NCBI GenBank assembly: GCA_963675135.1
Contig: OY776128.1
Coordinates: 70,934,670 to 70,998,669, forward strand
Direction: 5' to 3'
DNA: 64,000 bases
Origin: Galeopsis tetrahit
Lineage: Eukaryota > Streptophyta > Magnoliopsida > Lamiales > Lamiaceae
Part shown: piece after piece, positions 1-12,395 of the stretch
Layout: each line of letters begins with the position of its first letter
How positions within the stretch are numbered: the stretch's first letter is position 1
Notes under the pieces: model-generated
The model's input: only the letters and a program-made list of their open reading frames with translations
The model's database searches: none
What the model was told of the DNA's origin: nothing
Made by a program: the position numbers and the translations under genes

Positions 1-771
1 ACTTCGAATGTGTTAGGGCCGTGTTTGGATGTTCACAAATCTGATGATGATCCGACCCCCTTTACAGATGAGTGGGTCATATTTCCGGCGGACGAGGACT
101 AGGCTAGGTGACAAACTGATCATTATGCATTTAAGTCTATATTTTGTAATTCACTTTTTATTAACTACTCTCCCTTCATTTGGATACATTTGTTTAACTT
201 CTCACAAAAATTAAGCTTGTTTCACTTTTCGCATTAGATCAGTAAAATTTGTATTATAATTCTATTTAACTAAGGTTATACCTTTTTTTTTAATGTAATT
301 AATGCATAGATTATATTAATAAATGAATTTAAAAATATTATTTTATATAAAAACAAATTTATTTAAATGGAACATCTATAAAAATAAAATAAAAATAAGC
401 AATAGATTATATGAAATACTACTCCCTCTATCCCATAATAATATCGCAACTTCTTTATTAGAATATCTATGAATAGTTTTCACACCTTTTAACTTTATAA
501 ACTCAATTCTCACGATATCCTTAAATTTATATAAATATCATTAATTTTTATACACACATACATATAAATCAATTCATTTATTTACTTTATACATAAAAAT
601 TTATAAAATTATTCCTTAAAATTCCACTCAATATTCCACTTTCTTAATATATTTACATAAAATGTATTTTACGACATGAAGCACACGTGTCTACAAAAGG
701 AATTCGAAGCTTTTTTGCTGTCACTTTTTTAATTGGATTGTCCATTTTCTATTTGGATCTTTTCCTTATTA
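1..771. other. AT-rich intergenic DNA with one Stowaway-like end
   Basis: No gene is recognised. At 422 a CTCCCTCTATCCC-type motif resembles the terminus of a Stowaway MITE, but I see no matching opposite end, so it would be a truncated relic. The 61-residue open frame near the start has no recognisable domain. Confidence 0.4.
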
Positions 772-780
772 TATTATTAT

Positions 781-1007
781 GGGTTGGTCTGTTATGGACT
801 CGAGTGCATGTTATGCACCCTAGTCCATGTTGCACTTTTCAGTTTTACTGACTTACATTTTTTGGTAAATGGTGTTGCACTTTTCAATTATTAAACTGTA
901 TAATAATATTTTTAGTAATAATACCAAAAAGTGTAAGTCAGTAAACTGAAAAGTGCAACATGGACTAGGGTGCATAACATGCACTCGAGTGCATACTAGA
1001 CTTTACC
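781..1007 (-). mobile_element. Foldback Mutator-like MITE, copy 1
   Basis: A 227-bp element almost all of which folds into one hairpin. The arms carry CTCGAGTGCATG, CACCCTAGTCCATG, a GTTGCACTTTTCAG motif and an AAGTCAGT motif in inverted order around an AT-rich centre. It is flanked by a perfect 9-bp direct repeat TATTATTAT (772-780 and 1008-1016). A 9-bp duplication is typical of Mutator-superfamily insertion. The ends read GGGTTGGTCT and ACTTTACC, inverted relative to the copies at 5863 and 59365. There is no coding capacity, so it would need a transposase in trans. Confidence 0.85.
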
Positions 1008-1016
1008 TATTATTAT

Positions 1017-2551
1017 TGTTTTCGAAATTGATAAAAAACATGATTTTATTATTTTTGTTAAATATTTAAAAATTATCATTATTTTTGTATTTTTCACCTT
1101 AATTGATAAGTACATTCTCAACAAAAAAAATGTCAAAGTCAAAATGGACAATTTAATTATGGATGGAAGGAATATCAATTTTGATTTTCGTTTTTTATAT
1201 TTTTTATTTTAAAATTAATTATTTATATTTATAAGGATGCAATTTTAATTTATTATAATAATCTTCCTTATTTTTCATAGTTTTGAATTTAGTGATTTAT
1301 TAGAACAAATAATGTCACAACAACTATTTAAACCAAAATCAAAAAATTATGAATAAATTTCAAGGTGTGATAAATTTATTGTTCTAAAAAAATATAATCA
1401 GATTAAATTAAATGAGAAGAACAAAATATTGATTTATATATAAAAAGGTAATATTAAGAAATTTATAGAGAATAAAAGCCGAAATGGATTACTAGTGAAG
1501 TGGAAATGAGCCCAAAAACCACTTGGCCATGGGCCATCACTTTATTTTTGTACATTAAACCTAAATTGAAACGCACTTTTATTGGAGTTAAGTATGGTAA
1601 TTTTTTTTTTTTTTTTCATTTTCTTGAGATACAATCACTTTTCCAACAATGAACAAAACACTTTTTCAATAAGAAGAATATTAATAAACCACTCTTATAT
1701 TAAATGTTAAAGTAAAAAGGAAAATTTAATTAGAAATGGAGAGAATATCTATTTTAATTTTGATTTTTTTATATTTTAAAATTAATTATCTATATTTATA
1801 AAATTTAATGTTTTAATTCATTAACGAGCTAATTAATGTAACTCTTTTGATAATAGGTGACAAGATAATTATTTTTTAAAATAAAACGTGACATATTAAG
1901 AAGAAAAAGTGCTCACTGTAAATTTCAATTTTTAACTTATTGAAACACGTATTTTTAGCTTTTTCAAAATTAAATGGTTCCCTGTCAAAAAATAAATAAA
2001 TTAAATGGTTATAACTAATTTCAAAGAGATGAATGTCCCAGAAATTTCGAATCGGCGTCCCAGATACGAATAATACTGTAGCCCCATTTTCCCTTCTCAA
2101 ATTAATTCGAAACCTGAAAATCTTCTTATTTGTTTCAGTTTCAATTTCAATTTCAATTAAAATCTCTACAATGGAAGAAGATATATTAATGCAATACACA
2201 GAGTAAATCGGCTAAATACGGAGTAATTAGAACCACACATTATCCCCCAAAAAATATTTTGGAAAGACTGTATCACCCTTTCATTAATTTAAATTAAACA
2301 TAACTCGTTAAAATCTTAATTCTATAAATTTCGAAAAAAAACTCTAAAAATTTACAAAAAAAAAATAAAAGAAAGGGTGCATTTAGCGTGTACATATTGT
2401 GGGACCAAACCAAACGGCCTAAACCAAAATTTGAAACGCGAGTTAAATATGGTAAGAAGAAGGTACTACTAGTAAATGTTCCTTTTCTTCGATCTTAAGT
2501 AAAACAGCCACCAGTTCCTCCGGGATTCACAGTGGAAAAAGTCCCCCAGAT
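1017..2551. other. AT-rich intergenic region upstream of PAH gene
   Basis: No gene is recognised. The stretch contains poly-T/poly-A runs and short, low-complexity open frames. The last 100 bp before the ATG at 2552 would hold the 5' untranslated region of the PAH gene; no clear TATA box was identified. Confidence 0.4.
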
Positions 2552-2908
2552 ATGGCCCCCACCAAACACTCTGCCGTTGTGGCAGCAGGGGACCTCCGTA
2601 ATCTAGAGGTGTTCATTGATTTCTTGAAACGGGTTCGGACCGGCGGCGATGACGTGTACATCAAGTTCTTGGGGTTGATGGAGTCTCACCGGTTGGGAGA
2701 AATTAGTGGTTCGGGTGTTTTCGCGAAAGTGGTTAAATTGTTTGGAAAACGTGAAGACCTTGTTACCCTGTTCAAATCTTTCGTGCCCTTATCTTACATT
2801 CCACACGCCAAGAAAAGGAGGAATGTTGATGATCGTCGTCCCACAACGACACATGAAAGGATTGTAAGCAGGGACGAGGCGATGGATTTCAATATGGAAG
2901 ACTGTTGA
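2552..2908 (+). CDS. SIN3-like paired amphipathic helix (PAH) protein
   Basis: A 118-residue frame starting MAPTKHSAVV. Residues about 20-70 match the PAH fold of SIN3 corepressors: a first amphipathic helix (LEVFIDFLKRV), then VYIKFLGLMESHRLG, then VFAKVVKLFG with a DLVTLFKSFVP tail, the equivalent of the DLILGFNTFLP region in SIN3. PAH domains bind transcription-factor repression motifs. Family knowledge: plants carry full-length SIN3-like proteins and also short, single-exon PAH proteins of unclear function; this fits the second type. GC content and codon use stand out from the AT-rich surroundings. The reading stops at 2906-2908, and the next 290 bp are open in a different frame, so the gene may be frameshifted. 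Confidence 0.65.
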   Translation: MAPTKHSAVVAAGDLRNLEVFIDFLKRVRTGGDDVYIKFLGLMESHRLGEISGSGVFAKVVKLFGKREDLVTLFKSFVPLSYIPHAKKRRNVDDRRPTTTHERIVSRDEAMDFNMEDC

Positions 2909-2909
2909 T

Positions 2910-3197
2910 GTGAAGTTGTCGAATCTGGAGTCGACTTACGACAACGCGATGAGATTTACGAAATACTTGTCGCGTGGAAATTTATCGGAGTTGGACATTC
3001 GGTTCAACGAGCATTTCACGCCGCTTAACTTGGCGTTTATTCGAAAGTTATCTAGAAAGCCACTGCTCGTTGGTAACGGAAATCCGGTTCGTGCAGTTTG
3101 GGAGATGCTCTGCTTGTTGAGAGAGAAGAGGAAGGCATTGGTTAAGTCAAGAGATAATATCATTAAGAGGTGGAATGAGATTAGACAATCTCGATGA
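2910..3197 (+). pseudogene. Second-frame continuation of PAH-domain gene
   Basis: An open frame that abuts the PAH frame but is shifted. It stays open upstream to 2868, so the two frames overlap by about 40 bp. It has no convincing ATG of its own; the first start-like codon is GTG at 2910. It encodes about 95 residues with coding-like composition and a basic helical C-terminus (LLREKRKALVKSRDNIIKRW). No domain is recognised. I infer that it was once continuous with the PAH frame and was separated by an indel at 2868-2908. The alternative is that the PAH protein genuinely ends at 2908 and this is decaying 3' sequence. Confidence 0.45.
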
Positions 3198-4422
3198 TAT
3201 TTTTTGTTTTATCATATGTAGTGTTGTTGAAATTGAAATTGTTTTGTTATTAGTTAGTGTGTTACATGGTTCTATTTAGATAAATTGAATTTAATTGCTG
3301 TAATATAACAAGAATCAACAACAGATTTGAATTTAAAATTTTCAGAATTGAATGAGAAAAACCTTAAATAACTCCATCAAATCAAATAAGTAATCATTCA
3401 AATTCAATGTTACCTTAAATAACTTCAACACTTCTTTTTTAAGGAAAACAATTAAAACTCAAGGAAACTACTTATTATTAGTTGTCAACTTGCAATACTA
3501 AGTCTTAGTTAAATTTGTCGTCTTAATAAGTTTGCACGGAGAATAGTGGAGTAATAAAATTTCGGTGTTCAAATTCCACAGTGATATTTTGTATACATAA
3601 CAGGGATAACTGAAAAAAGTTATAATTAAAAATTCACTTGTTCGAGTTCATATAAATTTTTAGGGCAAAAATTGAAATTGTAATAGCTAAAAAAATCTAG
3701 TGTATTTATTATGCAGGCAATCTAACATTTATTATAATGTATATTTAATAAGCATATTACATATATTCATCATCAATTCATTGAACGTTGTAAAATATTA
3801 CATATTATAGATTTTTATTTACTACATACTACAATATCTTTAATTTATTACTGTATAACCTAACAATCATAGCTAAAAAGGTGCAAGACTATTTGAATGT
3901 CAGCTCAAGTGAAGCCCAACTATCGGCCCAAATTGAAGCCACTTGAAGGCACTAATTTCAGCCCATTGAAGGCCCACCTTATAACAAATTTGAGCAACCC
4001 AATTTGATGCCATTGCCATGAGAAATTAACTATTGAAATATGAATACAAATTAATATTTATGTTGGCCCACATCAATTTCATATGATCTTTTCTTCATTT
4101 ATCCTACGGCAACAAATTTGAGATGGTTCTCGTTTATTACATTATCATGGTTGTTAATTAATGTGCTTATGAAGTTTTAAGCCTATCATATTTTAAATTA
4201 AATTATAATTCAAATACTAAGACCTGTCTCAACTCTCATTCTTATACAAATTAAAGACTCTTTTACGAGAGTTTTCATTTCAAATTCAAGTCTTCTTTTA
4301 TTAACAAGGAGTTTTATCTCGTCGTCGGTATGATTGTGATCAACTACATATATGTATAGTTTTACAATTTTTTTTTTTGAAATGTATATTTATATATATA
4401 TATATTAATTTGACAATTTATT
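3198..4422. other. AT-rich intergenic DNA
   Basis: No gene or complete mobile element is recognised. There is a GCCCA-rich patch at about 3905-4015, otherwise AT-rich sequence. Confidence 0.4.
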
Positions 4423-4437
4423 CTTATGTCATTTATA

Positions 4438-4560
4438 TATATATATTTTTTTATTACAAGTTAAATACCCATCCCTTTTTTTTTCCCTCCCCATGACTCG
4501 AACCCAAGACCTAAGGCCTAGGTAGTGGTGCTCTAACCACTTGAGCTATCCCACTTTGTC
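4438..4560 (-). mobile_element. tRNA-derived SINE, copy 1
   Basis: Read on the minus strand from 4560, it starts GACAAAGTGGGATAGCTCAA. It has a pol III A box (TAGCTCAAGTGG) and a B box (GGTTCGAGTC) about 45 bp apart, then a short body and an AT-rich tail. It is flanked by a 15-bp perfect direct repeat CTTATGTCATTTATA (4423-4437 and 4561-4575), the mark of LINE-assisted retroposition. Three related copies lie at 12558, 32140 and 50185. It is not a functional tRNA because there is no cloverleaf 3' half. Confidence 0.85.
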
Positions 4561-4575
4561 CTTATGTCATTTATA

Positions 4576-5304
4576 AGTTCTAAATCCATAAATTGTAATG
4601 AAATTTCTTGTTAACTATTGCTACTAAAATTTGTGAACCCTACATTAAGGATGTTAGAATTATGTGAGAAGTAAGGTTTGACAATGACTTAGATGCATGG
4701 TTTTAGATGAGTAGTGATTTCAAAATGAATGAAGACCACAAAACCACCCAAAAAACCAAAAAGTGAAATAAATGAGTTCAAACTTCAATGAAATGTCTCT
4801 TTCTGGAATAATATTAATATTAATAATAATAATAATATTATTGGAGTAATTATTAAGCAAATGAAATTATTAAATCTAATGTTAGGTAAGGTGTACCAAT
4901 TTTGTCAGTCAAAGAAACAGGACTCTCGCAGCTGTCACATAGCAACCACTCATAATTCACTAATTTAATTAAAACGCGCGAGTTCCTTTCGTTTGCATGG
5001 TTGTGAACTTGTCATAAACTCTCTATACAAGTACATGAATCACAATATAATATATATATATATATATATATATACACGGAAGTCACAAAAAAAATATATG
5101 TTAATTCATTTTATTGAAATCACTTTATTTTATCTTTCCATGCAACTACCAGTCAATTATTCAAATTACCATTCAATTTACACAAATATCACTTTATTAT
5201 ATTTATTATAAATGTACCCCATAATAATTCACAATATCCTTACTTTATCTATTTTTTATTAAAATTAATACCTAAAAGTATGAACACACTTTTGGTGGAC
5301 GGAG
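4576..5304. other. AT-rich intergenic DNA with TA microsatellite
   Basis: No gene is recognised. There is a (TA)n microsatellite near 5047-5074. Short open frames here are low-complexity. Confidence 0.4.
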
Positions 5305-5494
5305 AAATTATATTTTAAATCGTTGCTAATCAGCTTTAAACGATGCCATTTTGTCGTGGATTAAAATCCATCGCTAAACTGTTTGACTTGATCAGTTTGA
5401 TAATATTCGTCGTTAATTCATCACTAATAGCAACAAAATATTGGTTGTCGCAAAAAAATTTTTGACACTATTTTTCTCGCATTTTTTTGTAGTG
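5305..5494. mobile_element. CACTA-type 3' terminal fragment
   Basis: It ends TTTTTTTGTAGTG at 5494, the complement of a CACTACAAAAAAA terminus. Upstream are short inverted and direct CGTCGTTAATTC / ATCGCTAAAC-type subterminal motifs typical of CACTA elements. The opposite end was not found, so I read it as a truncated or solo end. The 82-residue frame at 5441-5689 runs through it and is not recognisable. Confidence 0.5.
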
Positions 5495-5862
5495 TTGTTA
5501 ATAAATAACATAGTGTTTACTAAGAGTGGGAAGGGCGAGCGTTTAGTTGAAAAATTCGAACCTGATTATAGTTATTATGCTCAAACTTTACCTATTACCT
5601 CTAATGAACCTGAAAGTTTAGTTAAATTAACATCTTTAGACCACACTAAATTTGACTTTAGTGTTCATTTAACCCATTTTTATGAATGACTCCCACTCGA
5701 AATAACCCAACCCAAGATCAGTGAAAATATGAGAGTTTTTGGGTGTCACGACACCACAACCCCATTCTTACACAAGCTTTCGCATAGTGATTAGTGAGAC
5801 AACAAATGTCACTCTTTGATTGCCTGCAGTTTCCACAAAACTTTAGAAGCTATTTTTTTTTT

Positions 5863-6076
5863 GGTAAAGTCTAGTATGCACTCGAGTGCATGCTGTGCAC
5901 CCTAGTCCATGTGTACTTTTCAGTTTACTGACTTACACTTTTTGGTAAATGGTGTTGCACTTTTCAATTATTACTTATACAGTTTAATAATTGAAAAGCG
6001 CAACACCATTTACCAAAAAGTATAAGTCAGTAACTGAAAAGTGTAACATGCACTCGAGTTCATAGCAGACCAACCC
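5863..6076 (+). mobile_element. Foldback Mutator-like MITE, copy 2
   Basis: A 214-bp copy of the family at 781 and 59365. It starts GGTAAAGTCTAGTATGCACT and ends CATAGCAGACCAACCC, with hairpin arms between. Flanks are runs of T on both sides, consistent with a 9-bp TTTTTTTTT target duplication (5854-5862 and 6077-6085). Confidence 0.8.
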
Positions 6077-6636
6077 TTTTTTTTTAATTAAAAAATCTTG
6101 TTTGATAATCTAATGCGTGTTTTATCGAAATCATTTTATCATGTAGTACTAATGTATATAGATAAACAAAACAAAATAAAATGCAACTATCATATAATTA
6201 AGGGCGTGTTTTTAAATTCTATATATCAATATCTTTCCGAACCACTTTTAAAAAAATCTCATTTTTTTAAACAATAAATATATTTCATTTTTAAAAGTTC
6301 GTCTAGACAGAAACACAATCTTGATAGGATACTGCAGTCTAATTGATAAAATTGGAGAAGGATTATAATACACATATACTATCATTATAGGGTTCCGACA
6401 TATTTATTTCTCTCAGACAACAATATCCGATATATAGGCAAATTTCTTCATGTAGCTGGTCCATTGAATCTTTTATTTTACTCCATTTTATTTTATTTTT
6501 ATAATTTATACATTTAACAACATTTTATTTTCTTATTAGATAAATTTTAAAATAAAACTCTGTCTCTGTACATTTGATATCCAGGTCTTTTAACCCAAGA
6601 GACAAGGTCAAGAGTCGGCTTATGCAAAAGGACCCA

Positions 6637-6637
<1 letters not shown>

Positions 6638-6681
<44 letters not shown>
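6638..6681. repeat. (TA)n microsatellite
   Basis: An uninterrupted TA dinucleotide run of roughly 40 bp, followed by imperfect TA/ATT repeats to about 6700. The apparent open frame across it is an artefact of the repeat. Confidence 0.9.
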
Positions 6682-6684
<3 letters not shown>

Positions 6685-7109
6685 TATATATTAAATATAT
6701 TAGAATAACGACAGATTGATTTCGCCCGCTTATATAATGTTTTGTACAATTTATATTTTATTATATATACATATTAATTATTGAATGATATCAAATTTCA
6801 TCACACAAAGATAACTAATTAACACTGAAATTATAAATATTGTCATTTAATTTTTTATTTATCTACCAAATTCGAAAATCCTAACCAATTAGTATAGTAA
6901 CATGCATCATGATTATCCCAGTTCAATCAAATCAACTCCATGCATTGATAATATTAATTGAGGCATGATCGCTTTTATAGTTGGCAGATACTTTTAGGTG
7001 GATCGTGGAACTCAAGAGAATTCTGGCCGATGAATGGGGTTGATTTGGCAAGTACTCTAATTAATTCAGAATTTTGAGTTTATTAATTTCATAATTTATA
7101 TAAGTATAC

Positions 7110-7400
7110 CACTACCAAAAAAAAAACCCTCTTGCGGCTAGGGCAAAGACGGGAAACCCTCGCCACGGTTGGTGAGGGTTTGACGAGAAAATGTAACCCT
7201 CGTCATCGTCATTTAACGAGAAATAACGAGGGTAAGAAAAAAAGTACTCGTCAAAGATGAGGGTTATGCCCTCGCAAATTGTCAGATTGTGATTATAGAT
7301 ACACCCTTGTCAATTGTCACATTATGATAATAGAGACACCCTCGTCACGCCCTTTGACGAGAGTAGGTGACACTTGCCAATGACGATTGATAAGGGCGTT
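7110..7400 (+). mobile_element. CACTA 5' end with subterminal repeats
   Basis: It starts CACTACCAAAAAAAAAACCC. Over the next 290 bp it carries many copies in both orientations of a CCCTCGTC / GACGAGGGT motif. CACTA elements have exactly this layout of short subterminal repeats recognised by the element's DNA-binding protein, and the motif resembles the GCGAGGG repeats of the larger CACTA at 42492. No convincing 3' terminus was found, so it is probably truncated. Confidence 0.55.
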
Positions 7401-9500
7401 TGTGTTCGCTATTTTAATTTAAGAAAAAAAAAAACTAAATCCCGAGAGTTAATCTTGTGTAGCTGCAACGCGTTTGACTATATTTTAAAACACTATTAGA
7501 ATCACCCCATGTTAAATTTCAATAAAAATTTAAGGATTAATGAGGGATTCAAAAAATTGAAATAAAATATGCACAATTATGAGAAGGGTAAGTGTATGAG
7601 CTGATTTTGGGGCTAAAGGTAGATCTCATAGGAATAGTATATGCTTATGAGAAGGGTATACTTATAAAAAATGGAATATGCACAAAAATATCTTAGACTC
7701 AACCTAAACTATTTGGCTATGCACTTGACACATTTCCATATCATTCAAATCAAATCAATGAATTTCTTTCACAAGATAGGTAGATCTCATGTATAAATAA
7801 AAGAGGCATAGAATTAAATGATGAAATAGATAAATTTGGTTATTTAGAGGACTCAATCCCAAATTCAGCAATATATCAATGTACCTTCATCTGAATTATT
7901 GATATATGGTCCAATTAATAAAAAAGAAATTGATGGTCCAGTTGGTATAGTGTAGACGTGGGGAAGGTTTGAAGAATGTCAAAATCTTGTGCACGAGGGC
8001 AGTAGGGTTGGATCCAACTGGCGCTATTCTTAAATGCAATGAGCCCCAGCATCTTTATCTCATTTTTTACAACTACAATTAATATATACTACAATTATTG
8101 TCCTTTCAGCTTGCAGGTTGGAATTAATGGAGAAGAGGTGATTTTAATATTTATTTTTAGTACTTATTTTATGGTATCTCAGAGATTATGTATATTACTA
8201 AAATTGGATTTATTCAATGGATCCATGTCATTACCAACGTCATGTACTGAAATTAATCTGCAAAGTATTTGTTGGAGTACTAAAATTGGATTTATTCAAG
8301 GGATCGATCCAAGTCATTACATTAAAATTATTAGTATTATGCATATTAATTAGTATTAGTATTACTTTATAGCTTCGACCTAAACTCATGTTTCAGTCCC
8401 TAGTTCTCATGTGTATTCCTTTTTTTTTTTTTTTTTTTTTTAGAGAAAGAGATACCCAAACAAATAAGTGGATTCTAACTAGGACAAAAAGGTCAATTTA
8501 TCTGATGATCAGTCCTTCCAATATAATAGGAGTATATAATTATTGTAATTATCACATGTTTTATGTTAAGACAACACATTATAGCGTATAATTACTCAAA
8601 TGAGAGAAACACATATAGATTAAAAAAGCCAATTATATATAACGAAAATGAAATATTTTAATATATGTTGGCAGAATGTGACAAATACAAGAGGAGGAGG
8701 CGTCGATCACTTTACGAACTTTTGTAGTTTATTTATTTATAAATTATTATTCTACTATGCAATTTTTGTTATCATCTATATATAGTTCCGGAGCAAACTA
8801 AAACATAGTAATATTTTGCCAAAACATTAAAAGTGTTTTGGCCTTATTACATCCTAGTTGTAACCCGGCCGTAATAACTTTTTCTGTCTTTTTAATTAAC
8901 TTCGATTAGAATTGAAAGATTTGAAAATAAGACAACCTAATTAATTAATTAGTACAAGTACAAGAAAATAAAATAAAATGGAAATGATCAAGGACGTTGT
9001 CAAGAAAATGTGCAGCATTAATTCATATATCCATATTTTTCATTTTTTCTCTGTTAAAATCTTTCTAGCTAGTGTTATATTTCCATGGAGGCGCGCAGTA
9101 GCGTCTACTGAAGAAGAAAACACAATCTTTTTTTTTTTTTTTCATGGTGTAATTTACCTCGTCAGTTTTCGTTAAATAGTTTGTTATAACGATGCTAAAA
9201 TTTTAAGCCTTTAATTGACAATATAATGTAAATCGAACCTCATATCAATACAAGTTTTTTTGTAAAGCCTTAAATCGATAGTTGACTCATCTTTGCACGA
9301 TTATTTTTAAAAAAAATCCCCTCTTAATTTATAAATGGAGCTATATATATGTAATTGGTCTCGTTTATTCTATGGGTATATACTATACCAAACGATGAAT
9401 TAATATTTAAAATACATATAGGTCTCTTTCTCTCACATAATGACGATACAACTCAATTTACAATTATTTGTCATGGGTCCCACTCCCTCCCAATATTTCA
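7401..9500. other. AT-rich intergenic DNA upstream of WUN1-like gene
   Basis: No gene is recognised. There are poly-T runs (about 8409-8441 and 9129-9141) and short unsupported open frames. The last few hundred bp must hold the promoter of the WUN1-like gene. Confidence 0.4.
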
Positions 9501-9501
9501 C

Positions 9502-9508
9502 TATAAAA
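9502..9508 (+). promoter_or_regulatory. TATA box of WUN1-like gene
   Basis: TATAAAA lies 83 bp before the ATG at 9591, directly followed by a CCCCC patch. The spacing leaves room for a transcription start near 9535 and a short CT-rich leader, as is usual for plant genes. Confidence 0.6.
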
Positions 9509-9590
9509 TCCCCCACATACACCATGCAATAAATCATCAAACTAAACATTCTCATTCTTCTTCATTAATACCATTCTTCCCACATCTTAA

Positions 9591-10055
9591 ATGGAAGCAA
9601 AAATGACGAATTCACCCTCAATGCCGCCGGAGAGCTCCAACGTCGCCACCGTCCGCAGCCTCTACAAGGTGCTATCTAGCGGCGCCGGCGATATGTCCAA
9701 TCTCATAGCTAGTGACTTAGAATGGTGGTTCCACGGCCCTCAAAACTGCCACCACATGATGAAAAAGCTCACGGGCAAATCCTCGCCGTCCGATTTCATG
9801 TTCAAGCCGCGGAGCATCGACGCCATTGATGAGGGGCGCGTGATTGTGGAAGGGTGGGAAGGGGCACAGGCTTATTGGGTGCACGTGTGGACCCTCAAAG
9901 ATGGCGTCATCACTCAGTTTAGAGAGTACTTCAACACGTGGCTCACTGTCAGGGATTTGCGGCCCCTCAACTGGCTGAGCGCCACCACTTTGTGGCAGAG
10001 CCACCCCCAGGACCTCGCCAAACGGTCTTTGCCGGGACTAATGCTTGCCATTTGA
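9591..10055 (+). CDS. WUN1/SAG20-like wound-induced protein
   Basis: A single-exon gene of 154 residues, the usual length for the wound-induced protein 1 family. A Met/Ser/Pro-rich N-terminus is followed by NVATVRSLYKVLSSG, then the conserved block DLEWWFHGPQ...HHMMKKLTG (about residues 40-60), VIVEGWEG and AYWVHVWTLKDGVITQFREY, and a TW...LRPLNW tail. This is the SnoaL/NTF2-like cone fold seen in WUN1 and Arabidopsis SAG20-type proteins. Family members are induced by wounding or senescence; no enzymatic activity is established. The first in-frame ATG (9591) is chosen because it follows the TATA box closely; a second at 9603 is possible. GC content and codon use stand out from the flanks. No intron is needed. 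Confidence 0.85.
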   Translation: MEAKMTNSPSMPPESSNVATVRSLYKVLSSGAGDMSNLIASDLEWWFHGPQNCHHMMKKLTGKSSPSDFMFKPRSIDAIDEGRVIVEGWEGAQAYWVHVWTLKDGVITQFREYFNTWLTVRDLRPLNWLSATTLWQSHPQDLAKRSLPGLMLAI

Positions 10056-11525
10056 TTAATGTGACTATGTATGCATATATGATTAATGTGTTTGTTCAAG
10101 TGATGAAATTACGGACTAAAATTATATATTTGATCGTTTTGTAAGTTCATGAATTCTGTTACAATTTTATTTTTGTGTCCAATTTTAATTCTTTTGAAAT
10201 AAAATTGACATTAAAAAGGCTAAAATATATATATAAAGACCGATATTGAAAGTGCAACTATAGAACTAAAATTGAAATGAACTAGACTTAAGTTCAAAGA
10301 TGATTTTTTGATATTGACTAAATAATTATTTAATCACCATGCCCATCTTTATTCTTACTTGAATATACATAATTAAGGTAATTAAATAATCGATGTTTAT
10401 TGTCGACATTGTTAAGAATAGATTGAATACTGTTAAGTTTTTGCCTTAGTATACATCTCAAAATAGCTTTGAAAAGAGAAAAGTCTACATCTCAAAATTG
10501 ACACTTCGAAGATTAGGACGGCATTTTTTAATTTTTCTTGAGAGCTAGAGCAAATTAATTAATTAATTAATAGGAGTACTATATATATAACAAAAAAAAA
10601 AAAAAAAAAAGAAGAAGAAAGAAAGTCCAGATGGGTCCATGTACCAGTGTAATAATTCTATTATCATGTGTAAATGTTAGGATAGGAATAATGAGAACAT
10701 ACACTACACCATTATAATATACTCAACACTATACATTTATAAAAAAAAACATTGAAATTACGAACAATATAATAGGATTAGACGGAAATTAATCCAAAAA
10801 CTAAAGCATGTGAAATGGGTCTCAAAGCATGCATATACTACACGTACGTTATAATTTCACTTCCACAGAAAATTATATATGGTTCATAATTTGGCATGGC
10901 CTTAATTAACGTGTGGCTTCATGGTACGAGTGTTAGGTTGGTTTCCTAATTGATCTTACACACGAAATCGTCTTACATTTTATACAAACACCTTATCCAC
11001 AAAATCATGTGTACATAGTTTTGTTTGATATATATTTTTTTAATTGAATTAATTTTTTTTTCATTATTTCATACATGGGATGGATTTGTTTAGGTTTGGT
11101 TTGTTGATGGTGCAATACGAGGATAATTAAAATATCGTTTTATTAGACCAGTTTTGGCCCGAATCGCCCAAACAAAAGATGAACGTTACGTAATATGCAA
11201 GTGTTGGCCTGAAATTAATTAATTAGCGCCAAATTTCACAATTAACTAATTATAAAGATTAAGTACAAAAATTGTAATTAAATTCATTTTTAAAAATATA
11301 TGTAAATCTTATATAAATATAAAAATAAAAACAAGTTAAAAAGGCAGAATCGCCCAATTTCAACCCTGTCATTTATCCGCCTTCCATTGATTCCATAAAC
11401 CTTTACTCCATTTTTTTACATTTTAAGCATTTATTGTTGCGTTGCAAATCAAAATTTTGAGCATTGTTCATGTTCGTTTTATTGGGATAATCTCGTTTTC
11501 ATATCAACCCCCTCCCCCTCGTTAT
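10056..11525. other. AT-rich intergenic DNA
   Basis: No gene is recognised. The first 150 bp would be the 3' untranslated region of the WUN1-like gene. An A-rich run at about 10591-10610 is followed by GAAGAAAGAAAG. Confidence 0.4.
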
Positions 11526-12395
11526 TGTTGGAAATTATGTGTTTTGACCCCATGTTTGACAAAAAAATTAATTATTTGATGGACTAAACGTTAATTATCG
11601 AGAAATTAAACGTGATATAGTCGATCTACTCGTAGAATAGTCGAACGTGACATATTTAAAGTTTCAAAATCAAATTTCGGTGAGTTAGAAATTAATTTAT
11701 TAAGACGGGTGGTTACACATCTTTTTAGAAATAATGATGAGTTATGAGTGGGAGGTGAAAATTAAGTCTCAACTTGTACCACCCGGAAAGTTTATAAAAG
11801 TTTTGAAAACTTTTTAAATATTGAAGTGTTCTTGAAGGTCAACTATGATAAATTGGTACACACTCTCCCATACACCACATGTGCATGTGCACGCCGTCTG
11901 CCCGGCCCGGGTTTGACAATTGATCTTTGAGGCCATCTATCTTTTTGTATACCATAAAACTCCTAAAATCCATTTTGCAATTGGGCCGGCCCAATTAAGC
12001 ATATTCAGATGTGGGTTAAACCCTGAACACTTAAGATAATTTCGAAAGGTTCTAGAATGCTTATTTGTATTCGAAATTCAAATTCATCAACCAGGTTCAT
12101 TGAACCTGGACATTTCGTGGGCTTCAAGGCTGTTGACCGCCACAATTTTCGCCCACTATGATCTTCATGAACTGAGCCACTTTTTTCTCAACCTTCGAGT
12201 GAGGGTTTGTCTATAAATATCAGAACTCTTCCTTAATAGCCACAAAGTTTTTCACAACCTTCTTGCCTTATAATTTTTGTTCCCTTTTTTGCTCAGTTTA
12301 GAAAACTTTCAGTACGTTCGTTGTTACGCTGTTGCAGCTGCTTTTGATTTATTATTTCGTATAAATATTGCAGTTTACCCTAGCTGGATCTAACA
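11526..12395 (+). mobile_element. Probable solo LTR
   Basis: About 870 bp starting TGTTGGAAATTATG and ending CTAACA, which approximates the TG...CA inverted ends of a retrotransposon LTR. A TATA-like CTATAAATATC lies near 12211 followed by a leader-like region, as in an LTR U3-R layout. The flanking pentamers GTTAT (11521-11525) and CTTAT (12396-12400) match at 4 of 5, consistent with a decayed 5-bp target duplication. No internal coding region is present. A diverged partial relative lies at about 36633-36985. Confidence 0.55.

Noticed and set aside
4495..4555. Possible tRNA gene on the minus strand
   Set aside because: A and B boxes are present but there is no cloverleaf 3' half or acceptor pairing, and flanking direct repeats show it is a SINE.
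7933..8040. tRNA-like A box (CAGTTGGTATAGTG) upstream of 8 kb
   Set aside because: No convincing B box at the right distance and no flanking duplication.
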